A stretch of DNA of 24,989 nt. Origin: a bacterium. Lineage in GTDB: Bacteria; Planctomycetota; J058; JAJDCP01. The notes under the pieces are model-generated. The model ran no database searches. It saw nothing but the letters and a program-made list of their open reading frames with translations, and had not been told where the DNA came from. Positions 8,239 through 16,086 of this stretch are shown piece after piece (the stretch's first letter is position 1; each line of letters begins with the position of its first letter). Where the stretch lies: contig JAUIEM010000107.1 in assembly GCA_030428695.1 (NCBI GenBank), positions 1-24,989 of the forward strand. The letters are read 5' to 3'. The position numbers were made by a program, and so were the translations under genes.

Positions 8239-10884
8239 TCAGTGCACGCCGGAGAAGGGGTCGCGCTCGGCGGTGACTTCCTCGTCGACCTGCTCGAACT
8301 GGAACATCTTCAGGGTCTGCAGGTCGGCGACCTGGATCTCGCGGTCGTCGCGGATCATGAAGCGCAGCCGGAACAGCGGCTTCTGCGGCTCTTCCGGCGC
8401 CACCGGCCCCGCGGCCTCGGGCGCAGCGGCGGGCTCGTCGTCGTCGGCGAAGGGATCCCCCGCCTCCGCGACCGCAGCCTCGGCGCCTTCTTCCTCTTCC
8501 GGCTCGTACTCCTTGTCGAGGGGGTTCCGGAAGTCGACCTTGCCGAGGTAGACCGGGCCGGTGCCGTCGTGATAGTCGGCGTACAGCGCGAGGTCGGTCA
8601 GCTTGTCGTGGATCAGGAAGTTGCTCTCGCTGTCGAGGGTGACCGCGGTGCCCTTGCCATCACCGCGGGTGAAGATCGGGCAGAAGCCGCCCTTGTAGCC
8701 GACCAGCGCGAGGTCCTTGTGGTACAGACCGACCGAGTAGGGGAAGCGCTCGAGGAAGTCGTTGCTGTTGTAGTTGATCAGCCCGCCTTCCCCGAACTCC
8801 TTGAGGATCGAGTACTCCTCGCAGGCCCCCTGGGCGACCGCCTTCTTCAGGCGCCGCGGGTTGAGGTGCAGGTCGCTCTCGTCGAGGTTGAAGATCGACA
8901 AAACCCGGTCGCGCACGATCGGCAGCTTCGAGCTGTTGCCGGCGAGCAGCACCTTGAGCTTGGCGGTGACGTTCTTCGACTTGCTGCGGACGCGGATGCC
9001 CTTCTGCTCGCCCGCGAGGGACGAAGTGTACAGGTTGAAGGCCTTCTTGATGTTGCGCTCGATGTCCGGCGAGACCCGCGCGTCGAGCTCGTCCATCGAG
9101 ATCTTGACGGCCTCGTTGAAGAGCATCGGGTCGACGCCGGTGTAGCAGGCGGTCTTCTTGAGCACGTTGCTGATCTTGACCTCGCGGTCCTTGCTCGCGA
9201 CGAGCATGATCTTCAGGGTCTCGGCCTCGTGCCAGAGCTCGTAGAACAGCTCCTTGGCCGTCGCCTCCTTGAAGGGGTCGACGTCCCGGTAGTCGCGGAA
9301 CTTCGTCGGGATGATACACTCGATCGTGTTGATCAGCTGCTCGAGCTCACGGCGGTCGAAGGGCCTCCCGAGGTCCTTGCAGCGCTCCTCGTACAGCTCG
9401 CGGAAGTCGACCTCCTCGCGGCACGAGCGCTCGAAGACCTCGGCCCAGGTGTCCAGCCGCACGAAGTAGGACTCGTAGGCGTCGGGGTCTTCCTTGTTCT
9501 CGATGTTCTCGAGGTCGGGGTCGGCGGCGGCCTCTTCGCTCGGCTTCGTTTCCTCTTCCTTCTTCTCCGCGGCGCCCCCGCTCCAGATGTCGTCGTCGCC
9601 GCTGCCGCCGGAGCCCCAGATGTCGTCCTCGGGCTCGGCCGCCTTCGGCGCCTTGTTCCCGGCCCAGATGTCCGCCTCCTGGCGCTGGGTCGCTTCCTTC
9701 GCCTGACGGGCCTCGCGCTTCTTCTCGTTGATCGCGAGGGCGAGCTTGGTCTTCAGGATGCGGAAGAGCGACAGGGTGACGTTGTCGCCGCCGTAGAACA
9801 GGTCGCCGGTCACCCCCTTGAGGTCGGTGTTGATGTAGATCTTGCCCTGCTCATCGCGGGAGATCTTGACGTCGAGCAGGCTGACGTCGGTGGTTCCGCC
9901 GCCGAAGTCGTACGAGAGCAGGAAGGTCTGGCGCTCGGTGATGTCCATCGAGCGGAACTCTTCGAGCAGCGTCTCGTAGATGAAGTTGAAGGCCGCGGCG
10001 TTGGCCTCGTCGAGGTTCAGGATCAGCGAGTCGTCCTGCATCTCGACGCCGAGCCGCTTGAAGGCCCGGCCGAAGGCCCGGCGCAGGGCGTTCTTCTTGC
10101 GGATCGAGTAGAGCGTCGGGTAGGTCGCGACCACCCGCTCGATCTTGCCGCCGACGTCCGCCTCGGCGCGCTTGAGGATCTCCTCGATGATGAACGAGCA
10201 GATCTCCTCGACGGTCCACTGCTGCCGGTTCTCGTGGTGCAGACCGGCGTGGTCGTCGAGGACGTAGAACTCGCGGTCGCTACCGAGCAGGCGCTTGATG
10301 CTCATGAAGTAGGAGTAGGTCTGGTGACTGAACTCCTTGATGTCGTAGAGCGCCTCGGTGCCGATCACGTACTTCGGCTTCTGGCGGTGGGCGACGTCCT
10401 TGAAGAACAGGCAGCTCGGGATCTCTTCGGAGGTCTTCGCGGGGCGGAACACCTCGGTTGGGTCCTGGGTCGCGTCGAAGCGGTTCTTCCAGCCGAAGCA
10501 GCTGTTGCTGGTGCCGAAGTCGAGGGCGTAGATGCCGGGGTAGACCGACACCTCGCTGTCGATCTTGCCGATCGTGATCGGCAGCTCGAGGATGGTGTCG
10601 TCCTCGAACTCGTACACGATCTTCTCGTCGAGGCACTTGTCCTCGGGAAAGTAGCGGTGGGTCGTGTTGAGGTTGACGATGAAGCGTCGGCGCTGCTGGG
10701 GCTTGAAGACGACCTTCGTGCCTTCCTTCAGCTCCTCGATCTCGATCCACTCCGGCCGGTCGACGCTGCGGATCTCGAGCTCGAGGGTCTCGGACTCATC
10801 GCTCGCGATGTTGATGAGCTTCCGTTTGGCGCCCGAGTTCTTCTTGACCTCGGCGAAGAAAATCGGTTCGGGGATCAAACCCAT
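8239..10884 (-). CDS. Divergent Hsp70 family chaperone with N-terminal beta-sandwich domain and DIW-repeat insertion
   Basis: An 881-residue Hsp70-family ATPase. Residues 1-115 form an extra beta-rich domain resembling an Ig-like sandwich. The actin-fold ATPase follows: phosphate-1 loop LDFGTSNS (121-128), phosphate-2 loop DFGGGTTD (326-333) and adenosine motif LLAGNSS (646-652). A large insertion (about 390-470) interrupts the nucleotide domain. It is acidic and carries three DIW units (405-407, 421-423, 432-434), which look like repeated linear docking motifs. A reduced substrate-binding beta domain follows; it holds a Glu/Ala/Pro-rich stretch (about 795-840), and there is no long helical lid. 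The normal DnaK is about 640 residues, so this is not the housekeeping chaperone. A GAGG sequence lies eight bases before the ATG. Upstream is the dynamin-like gene and downstream, after 13 bases, the GrpE-like gene. Confidence 0.9.
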   Translation of the reverse strand: MGLIPEPIFFAEVKKNSGAKRKLINIASDESETLELEIRSVDRPEWIEIEELKEGTKVVFKPQQRRRFIVNLNTTHRYFPEDKCLDEKIVYEFEDDTILELPITIGKIDSEVSVYPGIYALDFGTSNSCFGWKNRFDATQDPTEVFRPAKTSEEIPSCLFFKDVAHRQKPKYVIGTEALYDIKEFSHQTYSYFMSIKRLLGSDREFYVLDDHAGLHHENRQQWTVEEICSFIIEEILKRAEADVGGKIERVVATYPTLYSIRKKNALRRAFGRAFKRLGVEMQDDSLILNLDEANAAAFNFIYETLLEEFRSMDITERQTFLLSYDFGGGTTDVSLLDVKISRDEQGKIYINTDLKGVTGDLFYGGDNVTLSLFRILKTKLALAINEKKREARQAKEATQRQEADIWAGNKAPKAAEPEDDIWGSGGSGDDDIWSGGAAEKKEEETKPSEEAAADPDLENIENKEDPDAYESYFVRLDTWAEVFERSCREEVDFRELYEERCKDLGRPFDRRELEQLINTIECIIPTKFRDYRDVDPFKEATAKELFYELWHEAETLKIMLVASKDREVKISNVLKKTACYTGVDPMLFNEAVKISMDELDARVSPDIERNIKKAFNLYTSSLAGEQKGIRVRSKSKNVTAKLKVLLAGNSSKLPIVRDRVLSIFNLDESDLHLNPRRLKKAVAQGACEEYSILKEFGEGGLINYNSNDFLERFPYSVGLYHKDLALVGYKGGFCPIFTRGDGKGTAVTLDSESNFLIHDKLTDLALYADYHDGTGPVYLGKVDFRNPLDKEYEPEEEEGAEAAVAEAGDPFADDDEPAAAPEAAGPVAPEEPQKPLFRLRFMIRDDREIQVADLQTLKMFQFEQVDEEVTAERDPFSGVH

Positions 10885-10906
10885 GGCGTCGTCCTCAAGG
10901 CAGAAC

Positions 10907-10925
10907 GGCCCGCACGAGGCGGGCC
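10907..10925 (-). promoter_or_regulatory. GC-rich hairpin between the dynamin-like and Hsp70 genes
   Basis: A perfect seven-base-pair stem (GGCCCGC / GCGGGCC) with a five-base loop sits in the 57-bp gap between the two genes. No U-tract follows on the minus strand, so it is a poor intrinsic terminator. It may act as an attenuator or mRNA-stability element that sets the dynamin to Hsp70 ratio. Confidence 0.45.
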
Positions 10926-10941
10926 TTGGGGGAGATGCTGA

Positions 10942-13164
10942 TCAGCTGAGAAACTTCGTGGCCGGCTCGAGCCATTTGGTGACATCGTCGTGGGTGCTGA
11001 CGTACTCGGCGAGCTTGAGCTTGCGGCTCTCGGCGTCGCCTTCTTCGGCGTTCAGCAGCGACAGGGGCAGCGAGACGTCGGTGTGCTTGACCGTGTTGCG
11101 CAGGTCGGAGGCGAGGTTCTCGAAGGTGTGGATCGCCTCTTCCATCGCGAGCTTGTAGTAGCGCCACAGGACGCCCGCGAGGTTGTTGCACAGCTCGGTG
11201 GCCTGCTCCTGGAACGTGGTGTTGAGGACCTCCCGGAACTCGCGCTCGATCGCGTCGGTCCAGGTCGCCTCCATCGTCGCCGGCTCCATCTCGGTCTGGC
11301 GCAGGTCCCAGGTCTCTTCGGTCGCGCGCCACACGGTCACCATCTTCATGTCGCGCTTCAGCGTCGAGATCAGGCTCTTGTAGCGCTGCAGGTACTGGCG
11401 CTTGAGCTGCTTGCTGAAGTGCTCGAGGATCGGCTCCATGTTCGTCGCCTCGAGCTCGCCGGCGATCTTCGCCACCGCGCGCCCGACGACCCCGTCCTCG
11501 ATCATCTCGACCAGCTTCTTGCTGACGATGTCCTTCATCTTGTCGATCGCGTCCAGCTTGATCCGCTTCGGCGTCTTGACGTTGAGCCGGCTGCGGATGC
11601 GGCGGAAGCTGAGGAGCTGGTTGTCGGCCTGCGTCATCTTGCGGATGCCGCTCAGGAGCTTCTTCTTCGCGTCGCCGACCAGCCGCGGGATACCGTTCTC
11701 CAGGCCCTCTTCGGCGATCCTGAGCTTCTCTTCGAAGCTGTAGGTGATCTTCTCGATGAACTCGCCGACCTGCTTGAGCTGGTTCTTGGCGTCGGCGAGG
11801 ATGTCCTCGACCTCGTCGCGCGAGAGCCCGAGCATCTTGCCCATCGCCTCGGGCACGAAGGCGAGGTCCTGGTGGATCCCCCGCAGCCGCTCGCGCTCGA
11901 TGTCCTCTTTGAGGTACTCGATCAGGTCGGTCCGCAGGCGCTCGACGCCGCCGTCGTTGTAGACCGCCTTCATGCGCTCGAGCAGGTCGGGGACGATCTC
12001 GAGGTCGAGGCCGGCGAGCTTCTCGCGGGCGCCGCGGTCGAACTCGTTGAGGTCCTGGCGCTCGGTCGAGCTCAGCTTGACCCGCGAGGCCTTCTCGGTC
12101 AGCTCGGTCCACTTCGCCGAGGTCAGGTAGATGCGGTCGGCGCTCATGCCGGCGCGCAGGATCTTGTTCTTGATCTGGTCGATGTAGAGCTTCTCGACCT
12201 CGGCCTTGGTGATGTCCGAGCGGCTGAGCTTGTCCCACATGTTGATCACGAAGAACATCTTGTTCTGGATCTCGTGGTGGTGCTTGCCGAGCTCCTTCTG
12301 GATATCGATGTCGGCGGTCTTGAAGCCCTTCGGCTCGAGGACCGAGATCACGACGTCCGCTTCCTTCATGAAGCTGTGGGTCAGCTCGCGCTGGCGCGGG
12401 TTGGTCGAGTCGGTGCCGGGCAGGTCGACGATCTCGATGCCGTCGGTCGTGAACAGCGGGTTCTTCTTGAACAGGTGCACCTGCTGGATCAGGAGCAGGT
12501 GGCCCATGCCGCGGTCGTTCTTGTCGGTCGTCTGGTACTGGTCGGCGTTGGCCAGGCTGTCGATGTGGGTCGTGCCGAGGCGGTTGGAGAACTTGTCGAT
12601 CGCGACCAGGAACTCCTTCAGCTCGTCGAGACGCTCGATCTGGCTCTGGTCGAAGGACTTCGACATCGCCTTGACGCTGCCCTTGACCGTCATCAGCGCC
12701 TTGTCGGCGGTGAAGTCGCGCAGCACGTCGTCCTTCTTGTCCGTGAACACCGCGTCGTAGCGCGGGTTCTCGATCAGGTTGCGCAGAGCGTCATCACGGG
12801 TGAAGTAGGTCACCTCGACGTGCTCGTCGACGCCACCCTCGGGGGCGCTGATCTGCGTGATCGACAGGGTGCACTCGCCGGACGCCGCCGGCAACAGCTC
12901 GGGCTCCTGCAGGAGCGCGTTGATCAGGGTCGACTTGCCGCCGCTGAAGCCGCCGGCGAAGGCGACCTTGTAGCCCTCTTTCTGCAGGCGCTTGCCCGCC
13001 CGGTCGATGTGCACGCCCGGCGAGATCGTGTAGTAGTCGGGAAAGCCTGGACAGATCTTCGTGTGTCGGTGGTCTTCGCAGATCTGCTGGTTGAGCTCGG
13101 AGATGTGCTCGTAGACCTGACTGAGTAGCGAACGGCACTTGGTGATGTTGATTTTGTCGGCCAT
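10942..13164 (-). CDS. Bacterial dynamin-like GTPase
   Basis: A 740-residue dynamin-family GTPase. These proteins assemble on membranes and use GTP to remodel, fuse or protect them. The P-loop (G1) is GGFSGGKST at residues 71-79, followed by Thr99 as a switch-I candidate. G3 is DLPGTDSTNPR (247-257), and G4 is probably NMWD (308-311), a variant of the usual N/T-K-x-D. The following 400 residues are predominantly helical and charged, as expected for the stalk or middle region. No transmembrane segment is obvious, so membrane binding would be through the stalk tip. It starts 22 bases after the pseudokinase stop, with AAGGGAAG about four bases upstream of the ATG. Its stop is 57 bases before the Hsp70 gene. 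Confidence 0.9.
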   Translation of the reverse strand: MADKINITKCRSLLSQVYEHISELNQQICEDHRHTKICPGFPDYYTISPGVHIDRAGKRLQKEGYKVAFAGGFSGGKSTLINALLQEPELLPAASGECTLSITQISAPEGGVDEHVEVTYFTRDDALRNLIENPRYDAVFTDKKDDVLRDFTADKALMTVKGSVKAMSKSFDQSQIERLDELKEFLVAIDKFSNRLGTTHIDSLANADQYQTTDKNDRGMGHLLLIQQVHLFKKNPLFTTDGIEIVDLPGTDSTNPRQRELTHSFMKEADVVISVLEPKGFKTADIDIQKELGKHHHEIQNKMFFVINMWDKLSRSDITKAEVEKLYIDQIKNKILRAGMSADRIYLTSAKWTELTEKASRVKLSSTERQDLNEFDRGAREKLAGLDLEIVPDLLERMKAVYNDGGVERLRTDLIEYLKEDIERERLRGIHQDLAFVPEAMGKMLGLSRDEVEDILADAKNQLKQVGEFIEKITYSFEEKLRIAEEGLENGIPRLVGDAKKKLLSGIRKMTQADNQLLSFRRIRSRLNVKTPKRIKLDAIDKMKDIVSKKLVEMIEDGVVGRAVAKIAGELEATNMEPILEHFSKQLKRQYLQRYKSLISTLKRDMKMVTVWRATEETWDLRQTEMEPATMEATWTDAIEREFREVLNTTFQEQATELCNNLAGVLWRYYKLAMEEAIHTFENLASDLRNTVKHTDVSLPLSLLNAEEGDAESRKLKLAEYVSTHDDVTKWLEPATKFLS

Positions 13165-13186
13165 GCTGCTTCCCTTTGTTTCTACG

Positions 13187-14059
13187 TTATGCCAGAACCG
13201 GGGCGCGGTCCTTCTCCAGACAGGCTTCGAGCTCCTGCACCACGCTCGTCATCGAGCTCGGCCGCCGGGACGGGTCGGGCTCGAGGGACTTGCGCACGAG
13301 ATCGTTGAGTCGACGGATGTCGAGGACGGTGGTCGGGTCGTTCTTGATGATGATCCGGTACTTCTGGTTCTTCTTCAGCTGCATGATGCTGTCGTAGTCG
13401 ACGGAGTCACGCGGCAGGAAAGGGGGCCGGCGGCAGAAGGTCTCGACGATCATCGCCGCGAAGGAGTAGATGTCCCCGCGCGCCGTCCCCGGCACCGGCT
13501 CGGGCTCGCCCTTGCCGTGGAACTGCTCGAGCAGCTCGGGCGCCATGTAGGGATAGATCCCGCGCACCATCATCTCGTCGGCGAAGCGCTTCTCGTCGTA
13601 CACGTAGGCGATGCCGACATCGGAGAGGAGCGGCAGGAACACGCCCTTGCGGCGGCGGAGGAGGACGTTCGAAGGCTTGATGTTGCCGTGGAACATCTTC
13701 TTCTTGTGCATCGCCTCGATCGCGCGCGCGACCTTGAGGATGCACTCGACCATGTCGCCGTAGGGGACCGGCTTGAGCAGGTCCCACGAGATCGCGTGCA
13801 CCTCGAGATAGTCGGAGATGAACAGATACTTGTAGCGCGAGTCGAACTTGATCTCGCGGTACTTGATCAGGTTCTTGTGGTCGACTTCATCGTTGCAGCG
13901 CTCGGCCCATTCGAGCTTCTTGGCGATCTTCGGCTTGCAGGTCTTGATCGCGACCCGCACTTCCTTGGCGTCGTGGCCGAGAAAGACCTCACCGGTCACG
14001 CCCGCGCCGAGGGAGCGCAGCACAGTATAGCCCGCGATGCGGGATGGAATCTTGGACAT
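13187..14059 (-). CDS. Ser/Thr protein kinase-like protein, probable pseudokinase (HGN in place of HRD)
   Basis: A 290-residue single-domain kinase fold with no membrane segment. A glycine loop variant GAGVTGEVF (18-26) is followed by VAIK with the ATP-binding Lys39, the catalytic-loop segment HGNIKPSNVLL (124-134), DVG in place of DFG (147-149), and an intact MAPE motif (172-175). The catalytic Asp of HRD is replaced by Asn126, although Lys128, Asn131 and Asp147 remain. That favours ATP binding with little or no phosphotransfer. A GTG at 14063-14065 is possible, but the ATG at 14057-14059 has GGGGAAGG at a five-base distance and is preferred. It is the first gene of the run that continues into the dynamin-like GTPase 22 bases later, so it may act as the sensor or scaffold of that system. 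Confidence 0.88.
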   Translation of the reverse strand: MSKIPSRIAGYTVLRSLGAGVTGEVFLGHDAKEVRVAIKTCKPKIAKKLEWAERCNDEVDHKNLIKYREIKFDSRYKYLFISDYLEVHAISWDLLKPVPYGDMVECILKVARAIEAMHKKKMFHGNIKPSNVLLRRRKGVFLPLLSDVGIAYVYDEKRFADEMMVRGIYPYMAPELLEQFHGKGEPEPVPGTARGDIYSFAAMIVETFCRRPPFLPRDSVDYDSIMQLKKNQKYRIIIKNDPTTVLDIRRLNDLVRKSLEPDPSRRPSSMTSVVQELEACLEKDRAPVLA

Positions 14060-14086
14060 CTCCACCTTCCCCGGTGTTGGCAGGTT

Positions 14087-14116
14087 AGCCTAGAGAAGAC
14101 CCACTGCGGAAGTCAA
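14087..14116 (-). promoter_or_regulatory. Candidate promoter of the pseudokinase-dynamin-Hsp70 operon (proximal)
   Basis: On the minus strand TTGACT (14116-14111) and TAGGCT (14092-14087) are separated by 18 bases. They lie in the 129-bp gap upstream of the pseudokinase start. The -35 is strong and the -10 is weak. Confidence 0.4.
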
Positions 14117-14145
14117 CACCCTTTCTCAACCGCCTACGCTACCGT

Positions 14146-14175
14146 ATATTAGCCCAAGCGTCGCGCGTCGCACAA
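14146..14175 (-). promoter_or_regulatory. Candidate promoter of the pseudokinase-dynamin-Hsp70 operon (distal)
   Basis: On the minus strand TTGTGC (14175-14170) and TAATAT (14151-14146) are separated by 18 bases, in an AT-richer patch just after the UbiD stop. The -10 is good and the -35 is fair. Confidence 0.4.
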
Positions 14176-14188
14176 TTGCGCATTTGCG

Positions 14189-15529
14189 TCAAGCCTTCGC
14201 TCTTCCTCCGCCTGATTCCAGAATCTGCCTCACATCGACTTCGGGGAATCCGAAGCGCTCGAACTTCCAGCGCTCCTTGCCCGGCGGGATGGTCAGGTCG
14301 AAGCCCGCCTTGCAGGTCTCGCGGCTCATCGGGTCGGCGGACGGGTCGAGGGAGGAGCCGCGCACCCCCGGGAAGAGGTACAGGTCCTTGTCCGCCTGGA
14401 AGCGCGTCGCCATGCTCCACTCGACCGCCTGGGGGTCGAAGGGGTCGACGTCACTGTCGACGACGAACACGTGCTTGAGCGAGGAGTGGCCGCGGAAGGC
14501 GGCGTCGATCGCCGCTTTGACGTCCTCCTCGCCGCGCTTCTCGATCTGCACGACCGCGTGCAGCCAGCTCGCACCTCCCGGAGTGATGCAGACCAGGTCG
14601 CAGGGCACCACCTTGCGCACCTCGCGCAGGATGGTCGGCTCGCGCGGCAGGCCCATCAGCAGCTTGTGCTCGAGGCCCCCGGACAGGAGGGCGTGGTAGA
14701 TCGGCTGCTCGCGGGAGGTGATGCGCTCGACGGTGAACACCGGCCCCTGGCGCACGATGTCCCGGGTCTCGGTCAGGTCGACGAAGGGAACATCCGGATG
14801 CCGCTCCTCCAGCGAGATGTGCCCCTCGAGCACCCACTCGGCCGAGGCCGGCACCAGCAGCTCCGGGTCGATCCGCGACGGGCACAGCTCGAGTGGCGCG
14901 AGGGCCGCCGCGATCGCGTACTCCGACTGATCCGGCGGCAGGCTGATCGCCGCGGACAACAGCAGCGACGGGGGCAGACCGAGGCACATCGCCGCCGGCA
15001 GCCGGCCGTTCGCGCGCTGCAGGAAGTGCATCAGGTCGCGGTCGAGGATGCGCAGCGCGAAGCGGTTCCTGCCGATCACCAGGCTGCGATGGAAGGACAG
15101 GTTGTGGCCGAGCTCGGGGTCGCGCACGACGTAGACCCCCGCCGTGACATAGGGCCCGCCGTCGTCGTCGGCGTGGACGAAGATCGGCAGCGCGGCGAGG
15201 TCGACATCCTCCCCCTCCCGCACCAGCTCCTGGCAGGGGCCGCCCGCCACCACGGTCGGGGTGCCCGGCGTGTCGAGGGCCCGGGCGATCGCCTCGGTCA
15301 CCTCGTCGCGCCGCACGCCGACGGCCTGGGCGAAGGTCTCCCGCGAGGCGATCACGTTGCCGACCGCCCGGGCGCCGCATTCGGCGAAGCCGGGGAAGCG
15401 CACCGTGCGCCCGGAGAGGCCGTGCAGGACCGCCGCGGCCTCGACTCTCAGGGACAGCTTCCCGGGGACGTCGACCAGCTCGCCGCGGGCTTCGAGGGCG
15501 GCCAGGTGCTCGCGCAGGCTCGAGATCAT
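14189..15529 (-). CDS. UbiD-family prenylated-FMN-dependent decarboxylase (candidate anhydromevalonate phosphate decarboxylase)
   Basis: A 446-residue UbiD-family decarboxylase, which needs the prenylated flavin made by UbiX. Typical segments are EWVLEGHISLEERHPDVPF, IYHALLSGGLEHKLLMG, GGASWLHAVVQIEK and RGSSLDPSADP. The pattern SGGLEHKLLMGLPREPT, together with the PFVDLTETRD segment, recalls archaeal UbiD proteins more than E. coli UbiD (which reads EGPFGE). It overlaps the ubiX gene by ATGA (15526-15529), with AAGGGG five bases before the ATG, so the two are translationally coupled. The next gene upstream encodes mevalonate kinase. Because archaea use a UbiD enzyme to decarboxylate trans-anhydromevalonate 5-phosphate, that reaction is a plausible role; an aromatic acid decarboxylase or a menaquinone/ubiquinone enzyme cannot be excluded. 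Confidence 0.9.
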   Translation of the reverse strand: MISSLREHLAALEARGELVDVPGKLSLRVEAAAVLHGLSGRTVRFPGFAECGARAVGNVIASRETFAQAVGVRRDEVTEAIARALDTPGTPTVVAGGPCQELVREGEDVDLAALPIFVHADDDGGPYVTAGVYVVRDPELGHNLSFHRSLVIGRNRFALRILDRDLMHFLQRANGRLPAAMCLGLPPSLLLSAAISLPPDQSEYAIAAALAPLELCPSRIDPELLVPASAEWVLEGHISLEERHPDVPFVDLTETRDIVRQGPVFTVERITSREQPIYHALLSGGLEHKLLMGLPREPTILREVRKVVPCDLVCITPGGASWLHAVVQIEKRGEEDVKAAIDAAFRGHSSLKHVFVVDSDVDPFDPQAVEWSMATRFQADKDLYLFPGVRGSSLDPSADPMSRETCKAGFDLTIPPGKERWKFERFGFPEVDVRQILESGGGRAKA

Positions 15530-16086
15530 CGCATCCCCTTCCACTTGTCGTACAACGTGTGCTCGATGCCGAGCATGTCGAGCACCTTGCCCGCGCCGAA
15601 GTCGATCAGGTCCTGGACGCTCTTCGGCCGGTGGTAGAAGCCCGGCGCCAGGGGCAGGATCACCGCGCCCGCCCGGGAGAGACTCAGGCAGTTCTCGAGC
15701 GTCGGCGGGCTGATCGGCGACTCGCGGAAGGCGATCACCAGCCGCCGGCGGGTGCGCAGCTGGATGTCCGCCGCCCGGCCGATCAGGCTCGCCGAGCCGG
15801 CGTTGGCGATCTCGGACAGGGTCTTCACCGTCGTCGGGCAGACCGCCATCGCGTCGACCCCGAAGCTGCTCGAGCTGATCGCCGCGCCCATGTCCTGGTT
15901 GCTGTAGGAGACCGTCGCGAGCTTCTCGAGCGCGTCGGGGTCGACATCGGTCTCTTCCTTCATCACGATCTTCGCCCAGCGGCTGAGCACCAGGTGGGTC
16001 TCGACCCCGCGCTCCGCCATCGCCTCGAGGGCGCGCGCCCCGTAGATCACACCGCTCGCCCCGGTGATGCCGAGCACTACCCGCAT
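15526..16086 (-). CDS. ubiX: UbiX flavin prenyltransferase
   Basis: A 186-residue flavoprotein that joins a dimethylallyl group to FMN to make the prenylated flavin used by UbiD enzymes. The N-terminal GITGASGVIYGARALEAM is the classic nucleotide-binding start. SSSFGVDAMAVCPTTVKTL, RESPISPPTLENCLSLSRAG and PGFYHRPKSVQDLIDF are hallmark segments. The ATG at 16084-16086 has a GGAGG with a seven-base spacer located inside the upstream mevalonate kinase-HAD gene, which it overlaps by ten bases. It overlaps the UbiD gene downstream by four bases. The adjacency means that the cofactor and its user are produced together. Confidence 0.96.
   Translation of the reverse strand: MRVVLGITGASGVIYGARALEAMAERGVETHLVLSRWAKIVMKEETDVDPDALEKLATVSYSNQDMGAAISSSSFGVDAMAVCPTTVKTLSEIANAGSASLIGRAADIQLRTRRRLVIAFRESPISPPTLENCLSLSRAGAVILPLAPGFYHRPKSVQDLIDFGAGKVLDMLGIEHTLYDKWKGMR

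Noticed and set aside
8215..10941. A 908-codon plus-strand open frame opposite the Hsp70 gene
   Set aside because: It is rich in Leu, Val, Glu and Asp as mirror frames of G+C-rich genes are, and it has no recognisable motif; the Hsp70 motifs are on the other strand.
10990..13128. A 712-codon plus-strand open frame opposite the dynamin-like gene
   Set aside because: Same mirror-frame character; the GTPase motifs are on the minus strand.
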